Shown: positions 24,640-36,760 of the stretch, piece after piece
Position numbering within the stretch: position 1 is the first letter of the stretch
How the letters are laid out: each line of letters starts with the position of its first letter
DNA from: Apostichopus japonicus
Taxonomy: Eukaryota > Echinodermata > Holothuroidea > Aspidochirotida > Stichopodidae
Assembly (NCBI RefSeq): GCF_037975245.1
Contig: NC_092565.1
Location: 10,343,499-10,407,498, forward strand
Length of the DNA: 64,000 nt
Reading direction: 5' to 3'
Notes under the pieces: model-generated
What the model was told of the DNA's origin: nothing
Database searches by the model: none
Seen by the model: the letters and a program-made list of their open reading frames with translations, nothing else
Program-made: the position numbers and the translations under genes

Positions 24640-25870
24640 TGCATTAATTCGAACTTTGCGACTTGCAGACACGGTGAAACGTTTATACGGATATATACAG
24701 GTAATCTGAAAATGGTGATTTTCACGACTGAGATACACGTACACGAGGAGGCTCTGTACAAACGGCAAGAAAATATGACAATTGACATTTTGCACACTTA
24801 GTAAACTGTTTAACCAAAACAGTCAAAATTTCGGATTTTTTAATGCTCTTCGTTATCAAGTCATCTCGTCATGACGGTAGATTGAAAGGGACACAAAGTC
24901 AACAATCATCATTAGCTAATATGACAGAGATCTTTGTGGAGAACAACTCCCTAAAACAGCAAATCAAAATCTGACTGACTGTTTGGGATATATATCGTAT
25001 AGGTTTAAAGTAACTTGTAAATCTATGTTGTAAAAGTGCCAATAGAATATGTTTGTTTTCTTTCAGGAATGTTAAAGGTCGACATTGAAACAAATACCAT
25101 CATTCTAAGTTGACTCCGTGCCCCTTAGTTATAGCCCCCCCTGGAAACCCCTCACCCCCCCCCCGAAAAACCAACACCCTCTCTCGCAAAGCCTGCCACT
25201 CATGGAAATGAAGTTGATTTTGTTTGTTTTCTTAATTGATGTCCGTTTTCACTGTATATGAGTTTCATTTGTGAGCTATTTATATCCAGTATATGTGAAG
25301 CTCACTGGAGGTCAAGTACTTTCTTTGTGAGATGGGAATGTGATAAGATACTTATAAGCTTAACGACTACTATTCTTCCGTTACATATTTGTTAGTGTAT
25401 GTGTAATACAGTGCTGCATGGTTGTGAGACTATTAAGGAAGCAAAACGGGATAAACAATCAACTTATTCAGGAAGTAATTTACTTCAATAGCAGGCAGTT
25501 GTATCAGAGACGTGTTTTATTTTTTAAGATTAACTTCTCTGGGAAACATTTGAAAGACTCTGAGAGTTCAACTGACTTTGATAAATTTATACATTTAGCC
25601 AATGTCTGCTTATATAAAAGAAATAATTTAAAAAACAAATGGCCAAAATCGCAACTTTCTCAATTGACTCCAAAGTTGACTCCAAAGTTTGCACGGCCTA
25701 ATATCACGGCGTATCATTTTTAGGAAGAGAGCTCATCTCTTTATATATCAGGTGTTATAATGTTAGGCTACCATTCGTTCCCATTTGAAACTAAAATATT
25801 ATTATTTGGTATGAAGTTTTATTCATCATTTCAAAACATGAATATGCAAATTGAACTTCAAACTCAAAAG
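24640..25870. other. Gene-free stretch
   Basis: Nothing supported. A plus-strand open frame at 25418-25723 has no recognisable motif or splice context. A C-rich patch lies near 25134-25168. Confidence 0.5.
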
Positions 25871-25879
25871 AACCCCACT

Positions 25880-28395
25880 TTGAAATCGAGGGGAAAAGTA
25901 TTATTACGTTTTCATAATCCGTAAAAGCACCCTGAGACAAACTGGAGAAATCTCATTTTTGGTCAAAATTTGACAATTTTGCAAAGTATACGCTTCAGGA
26001 AAATCAATAACTGAGATTGAAGAATCCGCATAAGCACCCCCCCCCCCTTAAAAAAAACCCTTACAAAATAGTAAAATTTGACCAAAAATGAAATTTCTCA
26101 AATTTAAGTTAGTGTGCTTATGGTATTTGCTATCATATGGGAAACAATTTAAACATAATTATACCTTTTATAAAAGAAAGAGCCCTCAACCCCATTTGCA
26201 TGAATTTGGGAAGAATTGAAAAAGTCGCGATTTTGGCCAAAGTTTGAAAAATCATAAGGCCCTTACAAATAGTCAAATTTTGACCAAAAATGTAATTTCT
26301 TAAATTTAAGCCAGAGTGATTATGCGGATTCTTTAAGCTCAGTTATTGATTTTCCTCAAGTCTTCAAGTGGATTTCCAGGTAATTTTGAGCTTAATTTCG
26401 CCTTATTAATATATATAAATATCAGAATGGGCCGGTCTATCACATAGGCCTGTTTGGGGAACAATTAAAAAAAAAATACGATTTCGGCCAAAAATTGAAG
26501 AAAATCATAAGGCTATATTACCCTTATCAAAATGTCAAATTTCGACCAAATATCGAATCTTTTATATTTCGATCAGGATGGATTATTTATCATATAGGCC
26601 TGTTTGGGGAACAATTTTTAAAAAAAATCACGATTTCGGCCAAAAATTGAATAAATCATAAGGTCTAACCAAAATGTCAAAATTTCCACCAAAAATCGAA
26701 TCTTTCCGATTTCTGATGTTTAATCCATAAAAACGGTTGTCTGAGCTATCATTTTCCTAAAAATTATATTTGAACATTCATATAAATAAATGGACCTTTT
26801 TTCGCAGTTTTATTGCCTGGTTGGTAGCAGAATGGTTCGCTCTATCACATAGGCCTGTTTGGGGAACAATTAAAATAAATTTCGACCAAAAATCGAATCT
26901 TTCCGATTTCGATCTGGATGGATTATATCGATTCCCGTAACTCATATCTGATGTTTAATCTATAAAAATCGGTTGACTGAGCTATCATTTTTATAAAAAT
27001 GACTGTTGTGTTTTTTATTTTAATTCTGTTTATATTACTTTTAGTATAGCGCCACCCTTTCCTTTCGACTACTCAGAAATTGTTTTGTTTACAATTTGAC
27101 ATGTTTTACATCTCAGAAGCATCGCTTGGTTAAGCCTTAATCTTACTCATTTTTTCTAACCTTGGAGTGTGATAGTCTGTGATTGGTGAGTACATTTTGT
27201 TTTTTCACTGCTTATTTAGGATTACAAAATTGTCAATCATAGTTACTATTGGCCAGTTTTTGCTGTGCTTTGTGAGGTGCCCTAATGTTTTCTATCCTCC
27301 ATTTTATGTATTACCGTATACCAATTCCGCTACGTTCCAGTATTGTTACGGTTCGTGGGATTTATGCGTACTTGGGCTCACACGTTACCTGGTTGTTAGG
27401 GTTTTTTGTTGCAGTCATACTAGGTTGTTTATTGTAGTCATTTTTGGTATCTTTATAATTGCGTGTACTTCACATCTATGTTTGGGAATTCTATTACCTT
27501 AACAACTCATTCAGTATGTTTCTTTACCATTGGGCTTCCAATTACGTGTTATGTTATCATTGTTGTATTTGCATGATGTGCGTAAAGGGTACGTGTAGGT
27601 AAGATTTTGGTTGAATGGAGTTTAGGTTAGACCTTTGTTTATATACAGTAACATATTATGTGTTCCCAACGTTGTCATTGAAGTATATATAGTGGACAGT
27701 TTCGGATAACCACAAGTGGACAGTCAGTACTTATTTACCTTGCCTATGTTATTTTCACAGGCTTGTGCGTCTTGATCAGCACAGGTTATCTGTAGTCAGG
27801 AATGTCACCTTGTGAGTTGTGACATATGTTATGTAGCCTTGTTTTTATGACATGTTTATTATGCTCCCCGTGTTATAAGGACATAGTTTTTCCTTTGTTT
27901 CTTTCAGTTTTACCATCCACTCACCTACATTTACTCAAATTAAACTGCTGGCAAACGTCCATGATCTTGTCACTGTTTATCTTTGTTTTGGGGTTTGAGG
28001 GGAAATGGTTGTCTGGCTGTATAGCGCCCTCAGTTTTTAGCGCGAGCACAGCACAATGACATTTGAACATTCATATCAATATTAATTAATCTTCCTTTAA
28101 GATATGGACCTATTATCGCACATTTATTGCTTGATTGGTAGCAGAATGGGCCGCTGTATCACATAGGCCTGTTTGGGGAACAATTAAAAACTAATCACAA
28201 TTTCGGCCCAAAATTTAAAAAATTATAAGGCTATATATACCCCCCTTTACCAAAATGTCACATTTCGACCACAAATCAAATCTTTTCGATTTCGATCAGG
28301 ATGAATAATATCGATTCCCTTAACTCATATACCTGTATCTGTTGTTTAATCCATAAAAATCAGTTTACTGAGCTATCATTTTCATAAAAATGACA
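25880..28395. repeat. Degenerate tandem repeat array, split by an LTR
   Basis: Repeated blocks include CACATAGGCCTGTTTGGGGA (26441, variant at 26591, 26846 and 28160), CGATTTCGGCCAAAAATTGA, TCGACCAAAAATCGAATC and CTGAGCTATCATTTT. Spacings are about 150, 255 and, after removing the inserted 1,052-bp element plus its duplication, about 257 bp. Units are A+T-rich and diverged. The upstream part (25880-26400) shares the GACCAAAAATG and AAATCATAAGGC words and is an older portion of the same array. Confidence 0.75.
27004..28055 (+). mobile_element. Solo LTR candidate
   Basis: A 1,052-bp insertion in the surrounding array. It begins TGTTGTG and ends CAGCACA, i.e. it has TG...CA termini with imperfect inverted ends. 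ATGAC flanks it immediately on both sides (26999-27003 and 28056-28060), a 5-bp target duplication as made by LTR-retrotransposon integrases. Uninterrupted sister units of the array read AAAATGACATTTG across this point (28387-28399), so the empty site is visible. There are no gag/pol frames; the open frames inside are hydrophobic and featureless. Ty3/gypsy or BEL/Pao origin cannot be told from an LTR alone. Confidence 0.8.
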
Positions 28396-28399
28396 TTTG

Positions 28400-30115
28400 T
28401 ATAACATCACAAGGGAAGCTTGTACAGATTTCATATTTGGTATGTGATTGAACCACATTGGGTACAAGAAGCTCACGAATGTTGTGGACGGAGGTCACTG
28501 GTTCTTTGAGTTCACCAGGGGTCAAATTGTGGAAACCATGTTTTACACAATATTTCAACAAGGACAGATACATGTCATATTTAATATGTTGATGTTTATC
28601 ATCAAATTTAGTGCAAGAAGACCGTTGTTGAGGTCGATGGTCATTTCAGGACAGCCTGTGTCACGGTGAATTTATTTATTGTCACATCACACTGCTTTTC
28701 ACATTGCACCCATCACTATATTCCAATCGCTCTTACCAAATAATAATTTATAACATTTTCAATTCAAAATATTAGGTGTTTCAAATTCTACCTGTGAATA
28801 CATCCTCCCGCATGACTATTAATATGTGAAACCTGCATATGTCGTTGATGATCATTAATTGGTTACTAAACAGCAGAGATAAAGCATTTGCAAGATTTAA
28901 AAAACTGATGTTGTTATCTTGTGTTTTTCACATTACCAGTGGAATCAGTCAGATTTGTGACGTGTTAAGACCTTAAAAGTCATGTATAATTGACTGATTG
29001 TGATTTTAAATGCCTGGCAGATCCACAACAAACTCTGATTCACATATTAAAACATGTCAAGAACAAAGATTTGCCAGTTTTCCGCCACTTTCATAGTCAG
29101 CTAGCATAAGGCCCCATTAGGTCACATAGGGTCGCATAAACATTTAGTTGCATACAATAAAATGATTTCTTTATACAAAAGTTATATAACAGAGATGACA
29201 GCCTAAGTGATGCTAATAAGAGAAAGAAATTCTATAGAATCATTAAACAAAGCAAATGAAACTTAAAGGCCCATAGTAATAAACAGTATCAACAATGTTT
29301 GTGTGATGTTGCAAAGATTACAAATAGTCATTATTACACAAATTTACCAAGCATTCATTAAAATTGATCAATACCCTCGTTTTTCAATGACTTTTAATGT
29401 CAATAAATAAAAATGGTGCTCTTAATTAATGACCACATAACTTTAAATGAAATGAATGTTCAGTGTGATCAGTGAGTGTCTTGGTGTCAGGCAAATGTCA
29501 TTACTGATGATGCTTGAAACTGTCCCATATTTATGTACCTTGAAATATGCATTGCATGCGTCCATGTGTATTTGCAGTGAAAGGACGGCGGGGGGGGGGG
29601 GGGGTGGGATGGGATGCAGGGACAATGGTGCAAGGGAAAAGAGGTTTCAGCAACTTTTGTATCTTTCCAGAAATGTTGAGGTTTTCATAGACATTCCTGT
29701 ATTTTCTAATGCAAATAGCTCTTTCAAATATTCTACTGCCCTTTTCCCTAAGTTGTCAAGTTTAGAGGATAAATCTGTCCTTCGTCTGGACAAACATCAT
29801 ATGTCTTTCCGCAGGTAGGCGTAGTCCCTCCATATATGATGGGCTGTAATTGTTGTACTCCCCAATCCTTACTCCTGTGAGTCCTGTAGCTGACTCACTG
29901 TACCTGTCCCAAATCCCTACCTTTCTCACCCCTCTGGAATCCATTTAAAATTCAACTATTAGACCACACTGCTACTACTGTAGTTGAGCATTAACTAGTA
30001 CATTACGGTGGAGTATTTGCACATGAGAAAAATCAAAATAGAATATTTTGAAAAACAAAAGTCAATAATAAGTAGTTTATTATATTAACAGTATCAGTAA
30101 ATGGAGCAACAATAA
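28400..30115. other. Gene-free stretch
   Basis: No supported gene. About 28480-28600 reads like a decayed interspersed repeat (GGTCACTGGTT, CACCAGGGGTCAAATTGTGG) related in style to the GGTCA-rich repeats at 33.8-34.3 kb. A G tract lies at 29590-29604. Confidence 0.45.
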
Positions 30116-30121
30116 GCTGTA

Positions 30122-32313
30122 GGGCAGGTCCAAGCTATTGTATCCCTAGAAGCCAAATTTCAAACTTTACTGAAACACCCTAAATGTGGTGTCATGTTAA
30201 AGCTGAATTATTGAAGTTTCAGATTTTCATATTTTTTGAATTTTTTTGCCTATTCAAACAATTACAGCCAGCTAATTTGCATAAATTCAAATTGCAGTGT
30301 GACGTACGGGACATTTGGAATCCTATTTCGCTGCCAGCAATATGAACTTATTGAATATAAGTTATGTGGGACATGATACACCATTCCTTCCAATAATTTT
30401 GACATATTATGTTTGGGGGTTCATTAATTAAATATGCTAATTAGCTAGTGTCCAAATACTGATGTCCCGTACGTCACAATTTTCAGCACTTTTTTCAAGT
30501 TTTGATATGGAGGAACAATTTTTTTTTTTGTGATATTCTATAAAGTTCTAATTAAGAACATTGCTCAACAATATCCATCCCCAAAAAATTGAAATAATAT
30601 TCACTGCAAATCTAATTATCAAATTTAAAAATGTGACGTACGGGACAAAATGTGACGTACGGGACATAGTGTGGTGGAAACCCTGTATATTAAACATGCA
30701 TGGGCTCCAATGGGGACCTCTACTGGAAACCTTCCAACGCAAGTTTATTTTGTTGAAAGCTGGTAGTTGCAACTTGTAATCCCTGCATGCCTGAAGAGCA
30801 CATCATGGCACCAAATAAACTATTGACTGATGACCACCAACAGCCCGGGTGTTGTTTGACTATTGGGAAGTCAATTGTGCGTGTGGGGGATACAGAATCA
30901 TCTACAATGCTATTCAACATTGACACTGAATGAGGACGACTTCAAGAATGTTGAGTTTGCATTTCAAAATTTCGTAGGCCTATTGTGAAGTGTGACTATG
31001 ATAATGTGCAACTATGTTCTTGTTTCCTGAACTTAGATAGTAGACATTGAGATTTTTAGTTACAAGTGTAGAGTTTCGCTCGCCCAATTTTGCATAGGAC
31101 AATCACTCATGAGTTTGTCCAATAACCAGTATTAGGTCTATAGAGTTTTCTTTGTTGTACTATGTAGTTTCATAGATGGACATTACGTGGCATTACTGTG
31201 GACATTTTGGTATACAGACCTGTATTTTGATTTTTGAATGGGATGAATCATATTTCAACTTCAGGGTCATTAGTGGGGAGTATGATACAGTGTTGTACAG
31301 TATATACCAATTTTTAAACAGTTTTGCATCAAAACTTTGCATCTTGAATCATTTGTGGTCTAACAAAGCTAGAATTGATGTTCTGACTATTTGGTCTGGT
31401 AACCAGTATTAGGTCTAAAGAGTTTTCTTTGTTGTACTAGTTAGTTTCATAGATGGACATTACGTGGCATTACTGTGGACATTTTGGTATATTTGAATGG
31501 GATGGATCATATTTCAACTTCAGGGTCAATAGTGGGGAGTATGATACAGTGTTGTACAGTATACATACCAAAACAGTTTTGCACCAAAACTTTGCATCTT
31601 GAATCATTTGTGGTCTAAAAAAGCTAGAATTGATGTTATGAGTACTGATGTACCTGTACTGTATGTGTAGAGTAGATTAATACTTTATGCATTCCATGTT
31701 TTATGTGGAATGATCTCACAAGTACAGTCACTGCTCTTTTCCGTATCCCAGAAAGAAGGAAATATGGCATGAAATTACCAATGACATTGTTCTGGCATAT
31801 CCAAATCAATGTTTTTATGTAGAAATCAGCTTGTTATGGTATATTCAGGAATAAAAATATGAGTTTTCATAGTCAATTTGTATATGGACAAATTGTCCCG
31901 TACGTCACATGTCCCGTACGTCACAGGACAATTTTCATTTGTGTAACCACTGTACTGGAATGGCTTCATATTTTTTTCTAATATGTTACAGCTTAGCCCT
32001 TGGAAGGTTAGGCTATTCACTAGTTATAACAGCTTGATCACTGCCCTCCCAATTTCAGAGCGGTTTCAGCTTTGCTCTTTAGTAAAAAAAACACAAAATT
32101 CTCTGGTCCCGTACGTCACACTGCACATTAATTAAGATGGGACCTAATTAAAGCAAGTGTAGGAAATCTTTATGAGTTTGTAATAAAGTAGCAGCAATAA
32201 CAAATATGAAAACCTGAAAAAGTTTCTGGAAAATAGATTTTATATAACTTTTAGACAAATTTAAGTCTCTGAAATGTCCCGTACGTCACAGTTCAAATAG
32301 CTTGGACCTGCCC
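30122..32313. mobile_element. 2.19-kb DNA transposon, non-autonomous
   Basis: Perfect 18-bp terminal inverted repeats: GGGCAGGTCCAAGCTATT at 30122-30139 and its exact complement at 32296-32313. TGTA flanks both ends (30118-30121 and 32314-32317), consistent with a 4-bp target duplication. A TA duplication with ends one or two bases longer is the alternative. The subterminal thirds carry eight copies of TGTGACGTACGGGACA, at 30298, 30632 and 30651 forward and at 30463, 31894, 31910, 32105 (one mismatch) and 32275 reversed. The middle has a 276-bp direct duplication (31126 onward and 31402 onward). No transposase frame. Superfamily unassigned. Confidence 0.85.
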
Positions 32314-33032
32314 TGTAACAGAAACCAACAGGGTAGGATGCAGAGATATTTATATATTCAAAGCTTTTATTTAATGCAGTATGGTGCCTTGAATCAGCAA
32401 TTACAGTTTTGATCTACCTGTACTGTAAGTACCCAGTTTATTTATGTTCTCTCATTAGGAATCCGGAGGGGCACAGCCACTATTTCGAGGGAGAGAATTA
32501 GAAATTGCCTTTGATTTTCATTGAGATGGCAGGGCACTACAGCAACTTTGTAGTTTTAGTAGGAAACAAGGCTATTTACATACACTTGTGAAAAGGCACC
32601 AAGGGGCATGGTTTTCAGAGTGAGAAAATGCATGTAGACTTGACAGCTTCTTCAAAACTGTATGTCAAAACCTTATTAAGGAATGTTAAACATTCCTGCA
32701 GGCTGCAGCTGCTCATTATTTACTGGCTCTTGGCATAAATTTTGCTGGAGTTTTGGACAGTCTTAGAGCCCTGACTTAGATGATAAAGCTGTAGGATGAT
32801 CAAGAGGGCACCTAAGGCATTGAAAGGGTTAAAGGGCATACTGCAGTTGCTATCAGTGATGGATGATTATTAAGCTCATTAACTACCACAAGAGGTATAG
32901 TATTTTGCCATCGACCTGCTTCCTGACGTACATACAGTAGTCTTACGTTCATTGAGTGCGTTTTGTTTGTTCTTCTTTTACCCTCTGTCTGTCTACATTG
33001 TTGGTTCTCTTTTCTTTCATCTTCCGCTGCAG

Positions 33033-33171
33033 TTTATTCTCCCCACAAAAGGTCGCTATAGAAAATTTGGAGATATGGCTCAGTCCGAGTACAAGCATGG
33101 CTCATCTCTGAACATGGAGTCCAGTGGTAGCGATAGTTACAGCCTACAGGGACATTTTAACCAGTCATACA
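33033..33171 (+). CDS. Internal coding exon of unrecognised gene (C-terminal region)
   Basis: The 3' splice site is a pyrimidine tract ending CCGCTGCAG (to 33032). The 5' splice site is ACA|GTAAGT at 33172. The frame codes 46 residues beginning FILPTKGRYRKFGDM, Ser/Gly-rich towards the end (SSGSDSYSLQG), and leaves one base. That base joins in frame to the exon at 36408. Upstream exons were not found in the window; they may lie beyond recognisable range across repeat-filled introns. I do not recognise the protein; composition suggests a cytosolic disordered tail. Confidence 0.6.
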
Positions 33172-33794
33172 GTAAGTAAGTTTTACTCTCTAAAAATGTT
33201 TTATTTGAACCAAGGTTTTGTCAGGCTCTGGCAACATGTTATCTACCTTTTATTCTTTGGTAAAACAATTCAAAAATAAGACACTGACTGGGAAAAGTAA
33301 ATGCAACATACTTTATTGAGACAAGTTATTGGATAATCCCGAACTGAATGTTTACTTACCATAAAAGTAACTGGTTGAAAGGTAACGATGTGTCTTGGTA
33401 ACAACATTTAAACTATCTCAAGTTGTAAAGGATTGGGAAGGTAAATAAAAGTCGATTTGGGGTGGGGTGAGTGGAGGAGGGGTGGGCGGCTAAAATAAGT
33501 TTGTAAAGATATGATTTGTAAATTTACACTCTGAAACAGTTGACTGAAAACTGCATCGTGCATTTTAAAGTAGATCACTATCTATTTCTTGCTGTGAAGC
33601 AGAACTGTTTGTGACTTTGTGTTGAGTTGTTTTAATCTCATCTCCCTTCATATAATGTACAGTATAGGGAGATGAGATATTGTACTTCACCCCACATCAG
33701 AAATGTGAGTGAGTGAGTGTTTGTGTGTGCGTGGGTGGGCGGGTGCGTGGATGGGTAGGTGTGTGTGTGTTTGTGATTGAGTAAGTGAGCAAAA

Positions 33795-34330
33795 TTAAGT
33801 ATGCTGCAAACTCCTCCTAGACTCGAAGTCCTGTCAAGTTCAAGCTTGGTGGGTGGGTGCCTGACCATGTTAACTCAAGCCTGCGTGATTAATGACGTCA
33901 AAGAGGTCGAAGGTCAAGAAATCTAAAAATTGGTTTTTAGCCATTTTCTGCATGCCAACTTGTTGGACAAAGGCATCAACCACATCATATGTAAAGAATG
34001 AAGAGACAAAGTTTAAAACAAGACAGATTTAGCTGTTTAGGCTGTTTAGGTTAAAATTGGACTAAACTGTGCAAAAGAGTGTGTCATGAACTTCTCCTAG
34101 ACTGTGAGTCGGATCAGGTTCAAACTTACTGGGTAGGTACCTGACCATGTACTGTAACTTGATGTTGGGTGATTGGTATAAATTTCAAAGGTGATAGGTC
34201 AAATACCCAGAAACTGTTGCCATTTTCTGCTTGTCAGTATGTTGGAAAAAGTCATTAAACCACAAAATATGTAGACTATGATGGGACAAATTTTAGAACT
34301 TATGCAGTTGTTAAGGTCAAGGTCAAAGTT
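33795..34330. repeat. Two diverged ~285-bp direct repeats in an intron
   Basis: CTCCTAGACT, then AGGTTCAA or AAGTTCAA, then GTGCCTGACCATGT or GTACCTGACCATGT, then AGGTC-rich DNA, then GCCATTTTCTGC occur in order at about 33810-33955 and again at about 34090-34235. Both carry GGTCA half-sites. They lie inside the intron between the 33.0-kb and 36.4-kb exons. Confidence 0.6.
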
Positions 34331-34472
34331 CATTGTAGATCCGTTCCATCATAAAAGAGATTGATGCCATGGATCGCCATCTTGTCTTATGTTTTAATCG
34401 TTAGAGATGCTAAGATCCCATAACAAGGGAGTTTATTAGGCAAGTTTCATTCGTTTCTGTTTTTCTCGACAG

Positions 34473-34558
34473 GAAAGATATGATTGGTAAAGATGGCTAC
34501 CTTCAAAGTATGCAAGGAATTAAGATGACTAATGAAGCAATTCCATGACAGAATGAAG
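34473..34558 (+). other. Candidate alternative (poison) exon, 86 nt
   Basis: A good acceptor (TTTCTGTTTTTCTCGACAG, ending 34472) and a strong donor (AATGAAG|GTGAGT) bound 86 nt between the two coding exons. Spliced after the 33.0-kb exon it reads three codons and then TGA (AGA AAG ATA TGA). Inclusion would end the protein early or trigger nonsense-mediated decay. It could also be chance splice-like sites. Confidence 0.35.
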
Positions 34559-34559
34559 G

Positions 34560-36400
34560 TGAGTGTTGTTAAAATTTATGTCCCCGCCAACCCCACCCCA
34601 CCCCCGGAAAGAAGTATCACTAACCGTGATGAAATATCACTAAGTCATATTCAGGCTTACCGAAGGCGATGGAGTTCAACAGAGTTGAGGAGAGTGGAAT
34701 TTTCCGAACGTTAAAGAATACATCAAGTTTATTTCCTTCGTCCTCAGATTCAGTGTATTTACAATTGGTGAATATTGTAAGGATAACAAGCTCGTTCCCT
34801 TTTTCCTAGAACTGAATAAGTATTCATGCTGTTTTGGATGCAGCCATGGGTGGGACCTAGATTCCCCATCTCTTAGATTTTGTCTGTAACCCCACCAAAA
34901 CACATATCCATTACCACTAAACCCACTCCCAACTCTGTTGCTCCATTTACCTGAGAGAATCTTGCTATGAAATTGACTGACTTGCTACACAAGTGCAAAG
35001 ATGTTGGCCATTTTTTTTTCATTAACAGAAACTCTAGTATTATCATCAATATAATGATAAACAAAATGGAGAAGCTTTCAGCACATGTATTCAAAATAGT
35101 AAACACTTACTTATTGCCTCCACTCCACCCTCCAGTTTATATATTCTGGCTTTGCTCTCTGATTATGGGCAGGTTTGAGATGTAGTACATTTCTCCATCC
35201 GTGTTATTGTCAGATATATAATGAAATGAAATAATGAGAATAAGAATTAATAAAATTGTAAAAGGAATGTTTCCTTCCTCGACAGCATGACTTTATATCC
35301 CTCAATAGTTCAGTAACTACCTAAATGACAAATGTACAGTAGGCTGAATTTTAGACACAATAATGTCATAGTCCACTAGAACCAGGTTAATTTGAGATTT
35401 TACACTCATACACTGCTGATCCAGTTTCAAGCTATTCACCGTTAAAATATGCTAAACCTCTGGTATGTTCCTTAAAAGGCTAACTTGATGATGTTATCAG
35501 CTCTTCTAGTACGGACCTTAATGTTAATGTTAACCCATTGCTTTACATAAATTCTAATAACTCACTCAACCAAAGCTTGATATTAAAACAACAACACCCT
35601 TGCCCTTGCACCCATTGAATGAAAATTAAACACCATCTGTCCAAAAGTTGACAAATATGTACTACCACTGTAAACATGTCATTTGAGACAGGTAAAACTC
35701 TTTTTGTGATTTTGTGTTGCATCTTTGGAACTGAGCTAAATGGTTAAAGTATTAGACTAAATACTGTAGTCTTGTCACTCTAAACCGATGAACCTCGTTT
35801 AATTAAAGGGTCGTTCCCTCAAAAATTAAAAGTGGCATAAAAAATCCAGCCTGGCCGGATAGCACTTTTTTTTTCAACAGTTCAAAATAACTGAGGTTTG
35901 TTCCTAAAGTCATCTTTTTTATGAAGTTTTCCTTCATGTCTTTCCATTGTAATATAGCTTTTAAATCTATTGCAACTCAAATACTTTCGGCCTTGATGTT
36001 GTAATATATTCCTTTTTTTTTTACATGTATTTTTACATTTCTTAATAATATTCTTTAACTACTGTACTGTAGTTGATACAACAATACTAGACATTTTACT
36101 AGTAGAGGGTTTAAAATGAAATTTTTTGTTGTTGATATTTCTGACATTACATAAGTTAGGAAAATAATTTAATGTTCTTACATCTCTGTCTGTGGCTCTG
36201 GCCCCCTCCCACAAAGAAAGTGCTACTCCCCCTGCTCCTCCCATCACCCAAGGCAATCCGTGTTTGCCCTTAAAATTATTGGCTATCGTCGACTCATTTG
36301 AGTCTTCAAATGTAACATGCATGATCTACACTTTATGCAGAGTACTTTCGTCTACATGGCTTGTGTATTCCTATCTAGTATTTTCTCTCATACTCTTTTT
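34560..36400. other. Intron, no further exon recognised
   Basis: Apart from a decayed fragment of the 2.7-kb repeat family near 35490-35600 (ACATAAATTCTAATAACTCA), I see nothing. Open frames here lack a coherent splice context. Confidence 0.45.
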
Positions 36401-36407
36401 TTGACAG

Positions 36408-36760
36408 AACCACCTATGGTGTCCACCATGGAACAGCTCCCCGAGAGACCTCCAGAAGACTTAAATTTGGAAGAGACTTGGGAAGATGACGAAACATCAG
36501 ACAGAGACAATAAATTGGAATCCCAAGCCCCTTTAGCCGATTCAGATCCCTTCTCTAGTCTCATTATGGACATGAAAGCCTCCATCTCATCTCCGAGTAA
36601 ATTACGGTCTAACTCGGACCAGATCAGGAAAGGCTTACCAGACGATAACCTCCAGAAGGCAGAAGAAGACAGAAAAGTTTGTTCCAATTCTGGTAGCGAC
36701 GTGCCGAACCCTTCATCAATCCAAAGAGACAAGCCGATGAGTTTCCTCCAAAGGGATTAG
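36408..36760 (+). CDS. Terminal coding exon of unrecognised gene
   Basis: The acceptor is TCTTTTTTTGACAG (ending 36407). The first two bases complete a Lys codon with the single base left by the 33.0-kb exon, and the frame then runs 116 codons to TAG at 36758-36760. The product is strongly hydrophilic, acidic and Pro/Ser-rich: PPMVSTMEQLPERPPEDLNL, ETWEDDETSDRD, then SDPFSSLIMDMKASISSPSK. The DPF triplet is of the kind bound by AP-2 appendage domains, but a single DPF proves nothing. I do not recognise the family. The length and composition of the open frame and the phase match with the upstream exon argue it is real coding sequence. Confidence 0.65.

Noticed and set aside
27179-27502. Hydrophobic 107-codon frame resembling a membrane protein
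   Set aside because: Lies inside the solo-LTR candidate; hydrophobicity follows from T-rich DNA.
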